Part shown: piece by piece, positions 33,838 through 42,240 of the stretch
Layout of the letters: each line of letters begins with the position of its first letter
Position numbering within the stretch: the stretch's first letter is position 1
NCBI GenBank assembly: GCA_002344005.1
Contig: DDTD01000081.1
Coordinates: 1-51,526, forward strand
Origin: Ignavibacteria bacterium UBA2373
Lineage (GTDB): Bacteria > Bacteroidota > Ignavibacteria > Kapaibacteriales > UBA961
Length of the DNA: 51,526 nucleotides
Reading direction: 5' to 3'
Position numbers and translations under genes: made by a program
The notes under the pieces: generated by a model
The model's database searches: none
What the model was told of the DNA's origin: nothing
The model's input: the letters and a program-made list of their open reading frames with translations, nothing else

Positions 33838-34857
33838 ATGATTGAACAATTAGAAACGCTCTCCAAAGAGCTTGATGCCGAAATAGGAATGCTTACCACC
33901 GAGAAAGCATTGGAAGAATTTCGCTTAAAACATTTGGTGAAAAAGGGCACATTGCAACAGTTTGTGGAACAATTGCGTGAGGTGCCGAAAGCCGATAAAC
34001 CGCAGGTGGGCAAATTGCTCAATAGTGTCCGCGCCAAAGCCGAGCAAGCATGGACGCAAGCCAAGGAATTGTTAGAACAGCAAGCGCAATCGTCCCCGAG
34101 TATTGATGTGACTTTGCCGGCGCGTAAGATGCGTCGCGGGACTGTCCATCCGATTAATGCGACATTGGAGCGGGCTTTGGGTGTATTCAAGACATTGGGT
34201 TTTGCGGTTGCGGAGGGTCCGGATATTGAAGATGATGCTCATTGTTTTTCTATGTTGAATTTTGCGGACGATCATCCGGCTCGTGATATGCAGGATACGT
34301 TTTTTGTTGCGAGTGAGCATAGTTCGGATATTGTGTTGCGTACCCATACATCGTCTGTGCAGGTTCGTTTGATGACCAATCAGAAGCCGCCAATTCGAGC
34401 GGTGATGCCCGGAAGGGTGTATCGCAATGAGGCGGTGAGTGCGCGGTCTTTGGCGGAGTTCCATCAGGTGGAAGGATTGTATATTGATAAGAATGTGACG
34501 TTTGCGCAATTGAAAGGCACTCTTGTGGAGTTTGCTCGGGCGATGTATGGTAAGGATTTGAAGTATCGTTTCCGTCCTTCGTATTTTCCGTTTACGGAGC
34601 CGAGTGCCGAGATGGATATTACATGTTATTTGTGCAAGGGCGCGGGCTGCAGGGTATGTAAGTTTACGGGCTGGTTGGAGATATTGGGCTGCGGTATGGT
34701 TCATCCGAATGTGCTGCGCAATTGCGGCATAGACCCTGAGGAGTATTCGGGTTATGCATTTGGTTTTGGTATAGAGCGTGTTACTTTGCTGACGACCGGT
34801 ATTGATGATATACGTCTTTTGTATGAGAATGATGTGCGCGTTTTGCGTCAATTTTAG
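33838..34857 (+). CDS. pheS: Phenylalanine--tRNA ligase alpha subunit
   Basis: Encodes 339 residues from ATG 33838; the frame is open 15 codons upstream but the family N-terminus (MIEQLETLSKEL) starts here. An N-terminal coiled coil (about 1-85) precedes the class II core: motif 2 region GRVYRNEAVSARSLAEFHQVEG, then FTEPSAEMDI and motif 3 GYAFGFGIERV. A Cys cluster (CYLCKGAGCRVC) in the core is a zinc-type insertion seen in some bacterial PheS. No Shine-Dalgarno is visible. pheT is not adjacent; a DppC-like permease gene follows 12 bp later. Confidence 0.96.
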   Translation: MIEQLETLSKELDAEIGMLTTEKALEEFRLKHLVKKGTLQQFVEQLREVPKADKPQVGKLLNSVRAKAEQAWTQAKELLEQQAQSSPSIDVTLPARKMRRGTVHPINATLERALGVFKTLGFAVAEGPDIEDDAHCFSMLNFADDHPARDMQDTFFVASEHSSDIVLRTHTSSVQVRLMTNQKPPIRAVMPGRVYRNEAVSARSLAEFHQVEGLYIDKNVTFAQLKGTLVEFARAMYGKDLKYRFRPSYFPFTEPSAEMDITCYLCKGAGCRVCKFTGWLEILGCGMVHPNVLRNCGIDPEEYSGYAFGFGIERVTLLTTGIDDIRLLYENDVRVLRQF

Positions 34858-34869
34858 GGAGAGTGAGAT

Positions 34870-35910
34870 ATGGTAAAGGAAGGCGATAATGGCGGTTTGG
34901 GCGAATCGTATGGCGCATTTGTGAAGCGTCAGTTCAAGAAGAATCGTATGGGTTTGTGGTCATTGTATTTTGTGTTGGTGATGAGCGTTATTGCTTTGAT
35001 GGCGGATTTTTTGGCGAATGATAAGCCATTGATGGCTCAATATAAGGGCGAGGTTGTGTTGCCTATTTTTCGGGAGTATTCGACGCAGCTTGGTTTGATG
35101 GAATGGTATAAGGGAGAGTTGTCGAATTGCGATTGGCGCACTTTGGGCTATGATTGGGCTGTTCGTGCTCCTGTCGGGTATTCGCCGCAAGCTGCTGATG
35201 GTAGTATTATATCATTGGATGAGCGTCGTCCTTCGAGTAAGCATTGGTTAGGGACTGATGATATTGGTCGCGATGTTCTTGCGGGGTTGATTCATGGCAG
35301 CCGTTATGCTTTGGCGATAGGTTTGGTTGCTATGGGAATATCTTTGTGCATTGGTATAGTTCTTGGTTTGATTGCCGGATATTTCGGCGGTTGGGTTGAT
35401 ACGTTTATTTCTCGTTTGATAGAGCTTGTGATAACGTTTCCGACATTTTTTTTGATTATCACGATAGTTGCGATGGTGCAAGCGGGTAGTATTTGGTTGA
35501 TCATGGCGATGATTGGTCTTACCGGATGGACGGGGATAGCGCGATTTGTGCGTGGTGAGGTGTTGCGGATACGTAGTTTGGATTTTGTGTCGGCAGCGCA
35601 GGCATTGGGTTATAGCACTTCTCGTATTATATTCCGTCATGTATTGCCAAATGCTCTTGCTCCGGTATTGGTGAGTGCTGCTTTTGGTATAGCGGGTGCA
35701 ATTTTGACGGAATCGGCATTAAGTTTTTTGGGCTTTGGTGTTCCTCCGACGGTAGTGACATGGGGTTCGGTATTGTTTAAGGCACGGAGTAGTGTCAATG
35801 CTTGGTGGTTGGCAGTATTTCCGGGTATGTTGATATTTATGACGGTATCGGCATATAATTTAATAGGGGATGCATTGCGAGATGCGACAGATCCTCGTTT
35901 GAGACATTAA
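34870..35910 (+). CDS. Lone peptide-type ABC permease (DppC/OppC-like)
   Basis: Encodes 346 residues. After the first helix (about 28-50) comes a periplasmic segment of ~85 residues, then LGTDDIGRDVLAGLIHGSRYAL and five more helices with the coupling loop DFVSAAQALGYS ... FRHVLPNALAPV. The sequence ends in DATDPRLRH, complete. It resembles YejE/DppC subunits, but no DppB-like gene, ATPase or binding protein lies beside it; it is flanked by pheS and flbD. It is distinct from the DppC-like gene at 18.3-19.4 kb. Confidence 0.9.
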   Translation: MVKEGDNGGLGESYGAFVKRQFKKNRMGLWSLYFVLVMSVIALMADFLANDKPLMAQYKGEVVLPIFREYSTQLGLMEWYKGELSNCDWRTLGYDWAVRAPVGYSPQAADGSIISLDERRPSSKHWLGTDDIGRDVLAGLIHGSRYALAIGLVAMGISLCIGIVLGLIAGYFGGWVDTFISRLIELVITFPTFFLIITIVAMVQAGSIWLIMAMIGLTGWTGIARFVRGEVLRIRSLDFVSAAQALGYSTSRIIFRHVLPNALAPVLVSAAFGIAGAILTESALSFLGFGVPPTVVTWGSVLFKARSSVNAWWLAVFPGMLIFMTVSAYNLIGDALRDATDPRLRH

Positions 35911-35930
35911 AAGAAGTATAGAGGGATAGT

Positions 35931-36125
35931 ATGATAGATTTAACACGCATAGACGGGCGTTCCATTACGGTGAATGCGGATGAAATCGAGACTGTGGAAA
36001 CGTCATTTGATTCGACGATAACGTTTGTGAGCGGTCGTCGGATAGTTGTGAAGGAGTCATCGGAGCATATTAAGCAAAAGGTTATTGCTTATAAGCGAAG
36101 TTGTTTGGTAAGCGAGAAGAGCTAA
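35931..36125 (+). CDS. flbD: FlbD-family protein
   Basis: Encodes 64 residues, a full FlbD domain: MIDLTRIDGRSITVNADEIE at the start and VVKESSEHIKQKVIAYKR near the end match the family. In flagellated bacteria FlbD-like genes lie in flagellar clusters; no flagellar gene is in this window. It starts 20 bp after the permease gene and is followed immediately by a strong terminator, so it closes the pheS-permease-flbD unit. Confidence 0.85.
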   Translation: MIDLTRIDGRSITVNADEIETVETSFDSTITFVSGRRIVVKESSEHIKQKVIAYKRSCLVSEKS

Positions 36126-36129
36126 GAGT

Positions 36130-36167
36130 AATCCCCGTCATGGATAGTATGGCGGGGATTTTTTTTT
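36130..36167 (+). terminator. Intrinsic terminator of the pheS-flbD unit
   Basis: AATCCCCGTCAT (36130-36141) pairs with ATGGCGGGGATT (36149-36160) over 12 positions with one T-G wobble and a 7-base loop, followed by a T-run to 36167. It lies between flbD and the convergent fbaB stop. Confidence 0.9.
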
Positions 36168-36179
36168 GTGTTTTATGAG

Positions 36180-37250
36180 TTATGCGATGGTTACTTCTTT
36201 GCAGAGATAGACATCTTGTATTGCATTGAGCAAGCTGATGCCCTCTGAGAGAGGTCTTTGGAAAGCTTTTCTGCCTGAAATAAGTCCCATTCCGCCGGCT
36301 CTTTTGTTTATGACGGCTGTAGTGACGGCTTCGGCGAAGTCATTTTCACCGCTTGCCCCGCCGGAGTTGATAAGTCCAATTCTACCCATGTAGCAGTTGG
36401 CTACTTGGTATCGGCAGAGGTCAATGGGGTGGTCTGATGTTAGTTCTGTATAGACCTTTTTGTCAATTTTTCCATAAGAGGAGGTGCCCATATTGAGCGC
36501 GGTGTATCCTCCATTGTTTTCGGGGAGCTTTTGTTTGATGATGTCGGCATTGATGGTAACGCCAAGGTGATTAGCTTGTCCTGTGAGGTCTGCGCTGATG
36601 TGATAGTCTTTGTCTGATTTGAAAGCGGGGTTTCTCAAATAGCACCAGAGTATGGTCGCCATTCCTAAGTCATGAGCCATAGCGAAAGCGTTTGCTACTT
36701 CGACGATTTGTCTGCCGCTTTCGGGTGAGCCGAAATATATAGTTGCACCAACGGCTGCTGCACCCATGTCAGCGGCGTTTTTCAGCGTTCCGAACATGAT
36801 TTGATCGGCTTTGTTGGGGTATGTCAGAAGTTCATTGTGGTTTATTTTGACAATAAAGGGAATCTTATGAGCATATTTTCTTGAGACGCTTGACAAAACG
36901 CCGAATGTAGAAGCGACGGCATTGCATCCTCCTTCGATTGCGAGCTTGACAATGTTCTCAGAGTCGAAGTACAGAGGGTTTTTTGCGAAGCTTGCTCCTG
37001 CGCTGTGTTCAATTCCTTGATCTACGGGTAAAATTGAGACATAACCTGTGCCTGCTAATCTTCCTGAGTTGTTAATCCATTGTAAGCTGCGCAATACTTT
37101 GTTGTTTCTGTCGCTGATGGCGAAGTAATTGTCCACGGATTGTGGGTTAGGGAGGTGGAGCGCGGCAGCGGGAATTGTTTTGGAAGAATGATTGAGGTAG
37201 TATTCGGCTTTGTCACCGAGATAGAAAGCAATAGAGTTTAATGAAACCAT
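36180..37250 (-). CDS. fbaB: Class I fructose-bisphosphate aldolase, FbaB type
   Basis: Encodes 356 residues of a DhnA/FbaB TIM barrel. Recognisable are ILPVDQGIEHSAGASF, PFIVKINHNELL, GAAAVGATIYFGS and GLINSGGASGENDF near the C-terminal phosphate site. Known role: Schiff-base cleavage of fructose-1,6-bisphosphate in glycolysis/gluconeogenesis. Although transcribed leftward, parts of this gene still have more G than C on the plus strand (36541-36600: 20 G, 11 C), continuing the regional skew against transcription. Single-gene unit. Confidence 0.95.
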   Translation of the reverse strand: MVSLNSIAFYLGDKAEYYLNHSSKTIPAAALHLPNPQSVDNYFAISDRNNKVLRSLQWINNSGRLAGTGYVSILPVDQGIEHSAGASFAKNPLYFDSENIVKLAIEGGCNAVASTFGVLSSVSRKYAHKIPFIVKINHNELLTYPNKADQIMFGTLKNAADMGAAAVGATIYFGSPESGRQIVEVANAFAMAHDLGMATILWCYLRNPAFKSDKDYHISADLTGQANHLGVTINADIIKQKLPENNGGYTALNMGTSSYGKIDKKVYTELTSDHPIDLCRYQVANCYMGRIGLINSGGASGENDFAEAVTTAVINKRAGGMGLISGRKAFQRPLSEGISLLNAIQDVYLCKEVTIA

Positions 37251-37330
37251 AGAATCTCCGAATTGAATAAGTGAAACAATGTTGATTGCAATATAGTAAA
37301 AGTTATTATGATTGTTGCTGACAAAAGCAA

Positions 37331-37361
37331 AAAGGCATCAGAAACTTGCTCTGATGCCTTT
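37331..37361 (-). terminator. Intrinsic terminator of the VWA protein gene
   Basis: AAAGGCATCAGA (37331-37342) and TCTGATGCCTTT (37350-37361) form a perfect 12-bp stem with a 7-base loop, followed on the minus strand by TTGCTTTTGT. It lies between the stop of the 1604-residue gene and the start of fbaB, so it separates the two. Confidence 0.85.
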
Positions 37362-37384
37362 TTTGTTGTTTATGGAGCGAAGTA

Positions 37385-40300
37385 TTATTTCGCTACGTTC
37401 ATTACTTGGGTAAATGAATAAGGACCACAAGTATAGATGATATGGTATAATCCATTTGAAACAGCGGATAAATCCACGACAGAGGAGTAATTGCCTTGTT
37501 CGAGTTTTGAATCAATCACCGTCATGACGGTTTCTCCAAGTTGATTGACGATCACGATAGAAACCGGCGCATCAATTCCCACAGTGAAGTCAATTCTTGC
37601 CGTGCTATACGAAGGATTGGGGATTATATCCGGCGCATTGATAGATGTTCCGGGGGTGACCAATCTTCCTTGAGCAAAGCACACATCTTCTGATTTGTAT
37701 GTTGCTTGCGATCCGGTGACGGGAGTCAAACAAGCGGCATATTTTGTCGGGAAGGTGATAGCGGATGTTATGGTACCGCTAAGCGATTTCCCAAGAAGAA
37801 CATCCAAAGCAAGTGAGAAGATGTTTTGATTTCCGGGTGAAGGAAGCACGCCTTTACCTTTGATTGAGAGTACTCCATTGGATTTGTTTTCTGTTGGAGT
37901 TTCCCAAGTCACGCCACTTGCCAAAGAAGTGAAGCTATTTGGTCTGTAATTGAACATAGTCGGCTCATAGTTGAGAGTGATGGTAAAGTCATCAATGTTC
38001 AATGAACTTATATTAGCACCCGCTTCGACAGCGAAGGAGAAAGTTTGAGGAGCACCGATTTTAATTGGTTCAATCTTATCGGGCGACATAGTGAGCTTCA
38101 AGGAAGTGCTTGTGGCATCTCCTGTGAGAGCATATTGCGTTTCACCGAGTCCTTGAGTTGTGAAGCGTAATGTAGTAGCGAGCGTCCCTGTTGCTTGAGG
38201 CAAGAAGGTAATCTTCCAAGTTCCTGTGGTATTGCGACGTATAACTTGCGAAGCCGGCTCAATAATAAATGACCCCTGATCACCATTGATAATATCTGCC
38301 GTGACAGTGATATCTTCATTAGGATTAGCTGTTGTCGGGAACACGAAAGTCGGATTTACTTTTGTATCGCAGACATAAATTGATCCCATTTGTATGACAG
38401 ATCCTTCGGGCAATCCTGTTCCGCAAATATCAATAGTTTTTGTTGTTTCGGTTGCATCAGAAGTTACGGTGACGGTAGCCGTTCTTGCGCCGATACCGGC
38501 CGGAGTGAATTGCATCGGTATCGTGCGTGTTTCATTAGGAGTTAATGTGAACGGAACAAAAGCTGTTGTGAGCGCAAATTCCGAATTTGGATTGATGGTA
38601 ATATTAGTCACATTCATGTCAAAGTTACCATCGTTTTTAATAGTGACAGCATTTTGTTTAGAATCGGACTTTCCTATAATGACAGTAGGGAAGCATTCTC
38701 TTTCAAGAGTAATTTTGGGTTCACATCCATTTCCTGTCAGAGTAGCTCTGCGAGTAATTTGTGTGACATTGTTTTCATCGCTTGCTTCAATAGTCATAGA
38801 AGCATTATGATTTGTCGCATCATCCGGCTGATATTCGACTTGGAAATCAAGAGTACCACCATTTGGAGCAACAATAGGATATGGCGGGAGAGAAAGTAAA
38901 GTGAAACGTCCGGCTGATATATAAGCCTTATTGATTTTGATAGGTATTTGCCCAATATTTGTGAAAGTCACATTTTTCGTAAGACGAGTATTAGGTCTTT
39001 GGCAAGTCCATGATTGATTGTCGAGTCTTCCATCCAAAGGAGCGATGCCTTCTCCGCAAAGTTGAGTGTATGTTGTATCGCAAATAATGGGTAAATCAGT
39101 TGCATAGAATAATCGAGCACAATCAATGCCAACTGTTTTGGGAGAGAACTCAACTTCAGCTTCGATTTTCTGATTAGGGTCTAATACTAAAGATATAGTG
39201 TTATTCATGACATTAGCCTTTGTAGTATTAAGTGTCACACTAACTAATCTAAAGCTATTATTGGGATTGTTACCTAATGAAACTGTTATTCTGCGAGCAA
39301 AAATTGTTTGGTTTTCAAACACTCTTGTAAATGATTTTGTGTTTTTTGCACCGATGATAGTATTATCGAAGGTAGTATCACTGAGAGTAAAGTAGTTACA
39401 TGATGGTAAACCCTCGACACAGACAGTAAAGTGTACGGGATCGCTACATTCACCAATCACAGTGATATTTGCACAGCGTTGTCCCGTTCCGGTAGGCGAG
39501 ATAAGGAAATCAATACCTTGCCAATCACCATTTTTGAGGTTAATGCCTTCTAAAGTATTATTGATTTTAAATTCAGTAGGATTGGAGTTAAGTACTTGCA
39601 ACACCTTTGATGTTATATTGCCGGTGTTTGTAAGTCCTTTGTCAGATGGAATATATGTGCTTAAAGTATTCCCAACCGCAACTTGGCCTAATTGAAATAC
39701 GGAAGATTGGTCAAGCATTGCTAATTTGGCGACGGAGATGTTGAAGGGTACAGCGGATACTGAAGTGCTGCCTTGAACTGATCCGAATTTTGCTATGAAG
39801 CCATCTGTATTACCTGCGCTGACAAGGTCTGCAAGGCCGGTGAATTTACGTGTGCCTGCAAATGTACCAACACTGTATGTATTGCCATCGGAAGCATTGA
39901 GAGAAGCTGTTGGCCATAAGTTGCGCAATGTTCCGGAAACCCCTGAACGTACATCAGTCAAAACACCTTGTTCATCAAATTCAGCAGTAAAATCTCTCCA
40001 ATCATTAGCATTAACGGATGTACCGAAGTCAAATATTCTTTCACCAGTAGAGACTATATATGCAATTTTACCACGTCCTTTACCTTTGACATAGACTTTA
40101 TTGGATGCAGGGTCAAAAGCGACACCTTCTCCATACATTTCACCAAAAGCATTTGCTCTATACCCAAGATCTGTAACTGTTTGAACAGAGCCATCGCCCC
40201 GTAGAACAACCAAGAACATGCTTCGTCTATCCTTATCGGTGGATTGATTACGAGTTTGCGCACCGAATTGTCCATCGCCAACAAAAAAGCCGGTTGCGTA

Positions 40301-42199
40301 AATCCGTTGGTTAGCTGCTGTTTTATTATTGCAAGCAGCGGAATATGTTTTTAACTGCTTAGTGCCGGTCATTGGAGTTGCCCAAATTGCTGTACCACCT
40401 ACGCCGCCATATTTTGCAACAAATCCGCTAAAATCAGCATGTGGGGAAGTTAAAGGAGATACTCCTGAACCAAAGTTTATTGTTCCTTTGTAAATTCCGG
40501 AAACGAATAAATCATCGTTATTTTCTCCTATGGTTATAGTGAATATGCTATCGGCTAATGTTCCGCCTGCTGATTTAGCCCATAAGAATTTAGAACTTGC
40601 TGCCTCGGTGAGTCTCAACTTGAATTGGCTACCTAAAGGTAAAAGTTTTAAGTCATCGGATTTCCATACATACTTTCCATTTGTTGCATTGGTTGTTATG
40701 ATTTTCCAAGTAGTTCCATTGTCTGTACTATAATCAATGCGAATTGCTTTTGAAATTGGCTGTACACCTTCCCAAAGTATTTCAATATCTTCACAACTTG
40801 AGAAAATAGAAGAAACTGTCGGGCTTGGTTGAATTAATTGAATTGAGTTCACGCCACCGAAGAGAGAAATTTGCGGCGGTGGGCATGGAAGTCCGCTGAA
40901 TACTAATGTAGAAGGGCAATATACTTGATTAGGACCTTGTTTGAATTCCAAAGTAAACGTTGTGGATTCTCCTTTGCGAATGAGTGCAGGTAAAGAAGGT
41001 GACACAACCCGATATGTACCACATGGAGTATTGGCAAACACAGGATCGCTAATAAGGACATCAGATTTTTCTGCAGTTAAGACAATTGTTTGCTGTTGTG
41101 TTCCGTTTGGAGGAGGATTACCGAATGAAACACCCGTTTTTGAGAGCCGCACCGATGCGATGGTTGTATCGGGAGCGGTGACATTAATTTCATCTGAAAG
41201 ATTTTCCTTTGGTATTGAAATTTTAATCATGCGCTGGCGACTATCTTGATTACATCCATATTCACTTGTCCATTCTAACCAACAAGTTACTTTTTTTGAA
41301 ACACTTGCGGCAATCATTCTATAGATTTCTTCCATTTGTGCTTTCGGGTCACCTTGTACTACCTCAAATGTTCGTCCACCGGTTGCCCGTGCCCAACGAT
41401 CCAGATAAGCATTCATTTGGATAAACGCTGTAATAGCAAAGAATGTAATGCTATTATCATTCATTTGTGTTTCAACTTCTTGGAGAAAAGCTTCTCTTTT
41501 TTTGTTATCACCCGATCCCAAAATACCTTCAGATGGGTTACCGTCCGTTAGAAATATGATAACTCTTCGTACATCAGGCGGTCCTAAAGTTTCTTTGAGC
41601 AACTTAATTGCACCAATTTTCGGGTCTAACATAGGGTTATCATAATTAGTATTGCCAGCTGGCGCGATTGCATCTATGGAAGAAAGTAATTTATTCACAT
41701 CTCGTGTAAATGGTTGTCGTAAGCGGGCTTCAGTCTCAAATGATAAAACAGCTACTGCGGTTGAGTCAATAAAATCAACTGATTGTACAAATGATTTTGC
41801 ACCATTTTTCACTACGTCCCATCGTGTCAACCCCTGTTCATTAACAGGTTGAAGCATAGAACCGCTGTTATCAAGTACGAGAACAACGCGAACAGCCGAG
41901 CCGTCCTTTTTTGTAGAGCATTGTTGAGTAATGGCATTCACAGGATAATTTTTTGTTCCCTTACCATTGATTGTTTCTGCCAAGGTAAAGTCAGCATTGG
42001 TCAATCCTGTAAGAGGTTTACGCTCTTTACCATCCGGCGAAACTTCTTCAGCTTCATAGTATGCTCTCATTTTTGGGAATTTGCTGAAATCAACAGTGTT
42101 GATTCTAAATACTTTCGTTTGGGCAAATGTAGTTGTTACACTTACACTTAACATTAGTATCATCATTGATACTATGCGAAAAAATGGGTGAAATGACAT
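37385..42199 (-). CDS. Giant secreted VWA / anchor-D / T9SS protein
   Basis: Encodes 1604 residues with a signal peptide ending near FAQ (residue 27; ATG at residue 12 is an alternative start). A VWA domain (about 103-295) has the MIDAS DNSGS at 110-114 and VIIFLTDGNPSEG. A propeller-like region (about 570-800, with repeated VSGIYKGTINFGSG / ATGFFVGDGQFG wording) follows, then four or more anchor-D Ig modules with FTPAGIGARTATVTV-type ends, a cohesin-like domain (about 1365-1490) and a T9SS sorting domain (IIPNPSYSTARIDF ... GLYHIIYTCG). Probably a metal-dependent surface adhesin. The LD-carboxypeptidase gene ends 41 bp upstream. Confidence 0.88.
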   Translation of the reverse strand: MSFHPFFRIVSMMILMLSVSVTTTFAQTKVFRINTVDFSKFPKMRAYYEAEEVSPDGKERKPLTGLTNADFTLAETINGKGTKNYPVNAITQQCSTKKDGSAVRVVLVLDNSGSMLQPVNEQGLTRWDVVKNGAKSFVQSVDFIDSTAVAVLSFETEARLRQPFTRDVNKLLSSIDAIAPAGNTNYDNPMLDPKIGAIKLLKETLGPPDVRRVIIFLTDGNPSEGILGSGDNKKREAFLQEVETQMNDNSITFFAITAFIQMNAYLDRWARATGGRTFEVVQGDPKAQMEEIYRMIAASVSKKVTCWLEWTSEYGCNQDSRQRMIKISIPKENLSDEINVTAPDTTIASVRLSKTGVSFGNPPPNGTQQQTIVLTAEKSDVLISDPVFANTPCGTYRVVSPSLPALIRKGESTTFTLEFKQGPNQVYCPSTLVFSGLPCPPPQISLFGGVNSIQLIQPSPTVSSIFSSCEDIEILWEGVQPISKAIRIDYSTDNGTTWKIITTNATNGKYVWKSDDLKLLPLGSQFKLRLTEAASSKFLWAKSAGGTLADSIFTITIGENNDDLFVSGIYKGTINFGSGVSPLTSPHADFSGFVAKYGGVGGTAIWATPMTGTKQLKTYSAACNNKTAANQRIYATGFFVGDGQFGAQTRNQSTDKDRRSMFLVVLRGDGSVQTVTDLGYRANAFGEMYGEGVAFDPASNKVYVKGKGRGKIAYIVSTGERIFDFGTSVNANDWRDFTAEFDEQGVLTDVRSGVSGTLRNLWPTASLNASDGNTYSVGTFAGTRKFTGLADLVSAGNTDGFIAKFGSVQGSTSVSAVPFNISVAKLAMLDQSSVFQLGQVAVGNTLSTYIPSDKGLTNTGNITSKVLQVLNSNPTEFKINNTLEGINLKNGDWQGIDFLISPTGTGQRCANITVIGECSDPVHFTVCVEGLPSCNYFTLSDTTFDNTIIGAKNTKSFTRVFENQTIFARRITVSLGNNPNNSFRLVSVTLNTTKANVMNNTISLVLDPNQKIEAEVEFSPKTVGIDCARLFYATDLPIICDTTYTQLCGEGIAPLDGRLDNQSWTCQRPNTRLTKNVTFTNIGQIPIKINKAYISAGRFTLLSLPPYPIVAPNGGTLDFQVEYQPDDATNHNASMTIEASDENNVTQITRRATLTGNGCEPKITLERECFPTVIIGKSDSKQNAVTIKNDGNFDMNVTNITINPNSEFALTTAFVPFTLTPNETRTIPMQFTPAGIGARTATVTVTSDATETTKTIDICGTGLPEGSVIQMGSIYVCDTKVNPTFVFPTTANPNEDITVTADIINGDQGSFIIEPASQVIRRNTTGTWKITFLPQATGTLATTLRFTTQGLGETQYALTGDATSTSLKLTMSPDKIEPIKIGAPQTFSFAVEAGANISSLNIDDFTITLNYEPTMFNYRPNSFTSLASGVTWETPTENKSNGVLSIKGKGVLPSPGNQNIFSLALDVLLGKSLSGTITSAITFPTKYAACLTPVTGSQATYKSEDVCFAQGRLVTPGTSINAPDIIPNPSYSTARIDFTVGIDAPVSIVIVNQLGETVMTVIDSKLEQGNYSSVVDLSAVSNGLYHIIYTCGPYSFTQVMNVAK

Positions 42200-42240
42200 G
42201 AGTATAACCCTTTATATTATGTAAATTACTTTCTAAAAAA

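Noticed and set aside
34072..34851. 259-residue minus-strand frame opposite pheS
   Set aside because: It lies wholly inside pheS, whose class II synthetase motifs are unmistakable; the antisense frame shows no recognisable domain.
30350..37300. Genomic island acquired by transfer
   Set aside because: The block holds core genes (nrnA, pheS, fbaB), no integrase or attachment repeats, and its bias changes sign in the middle, which a single transferred segment would not explain.
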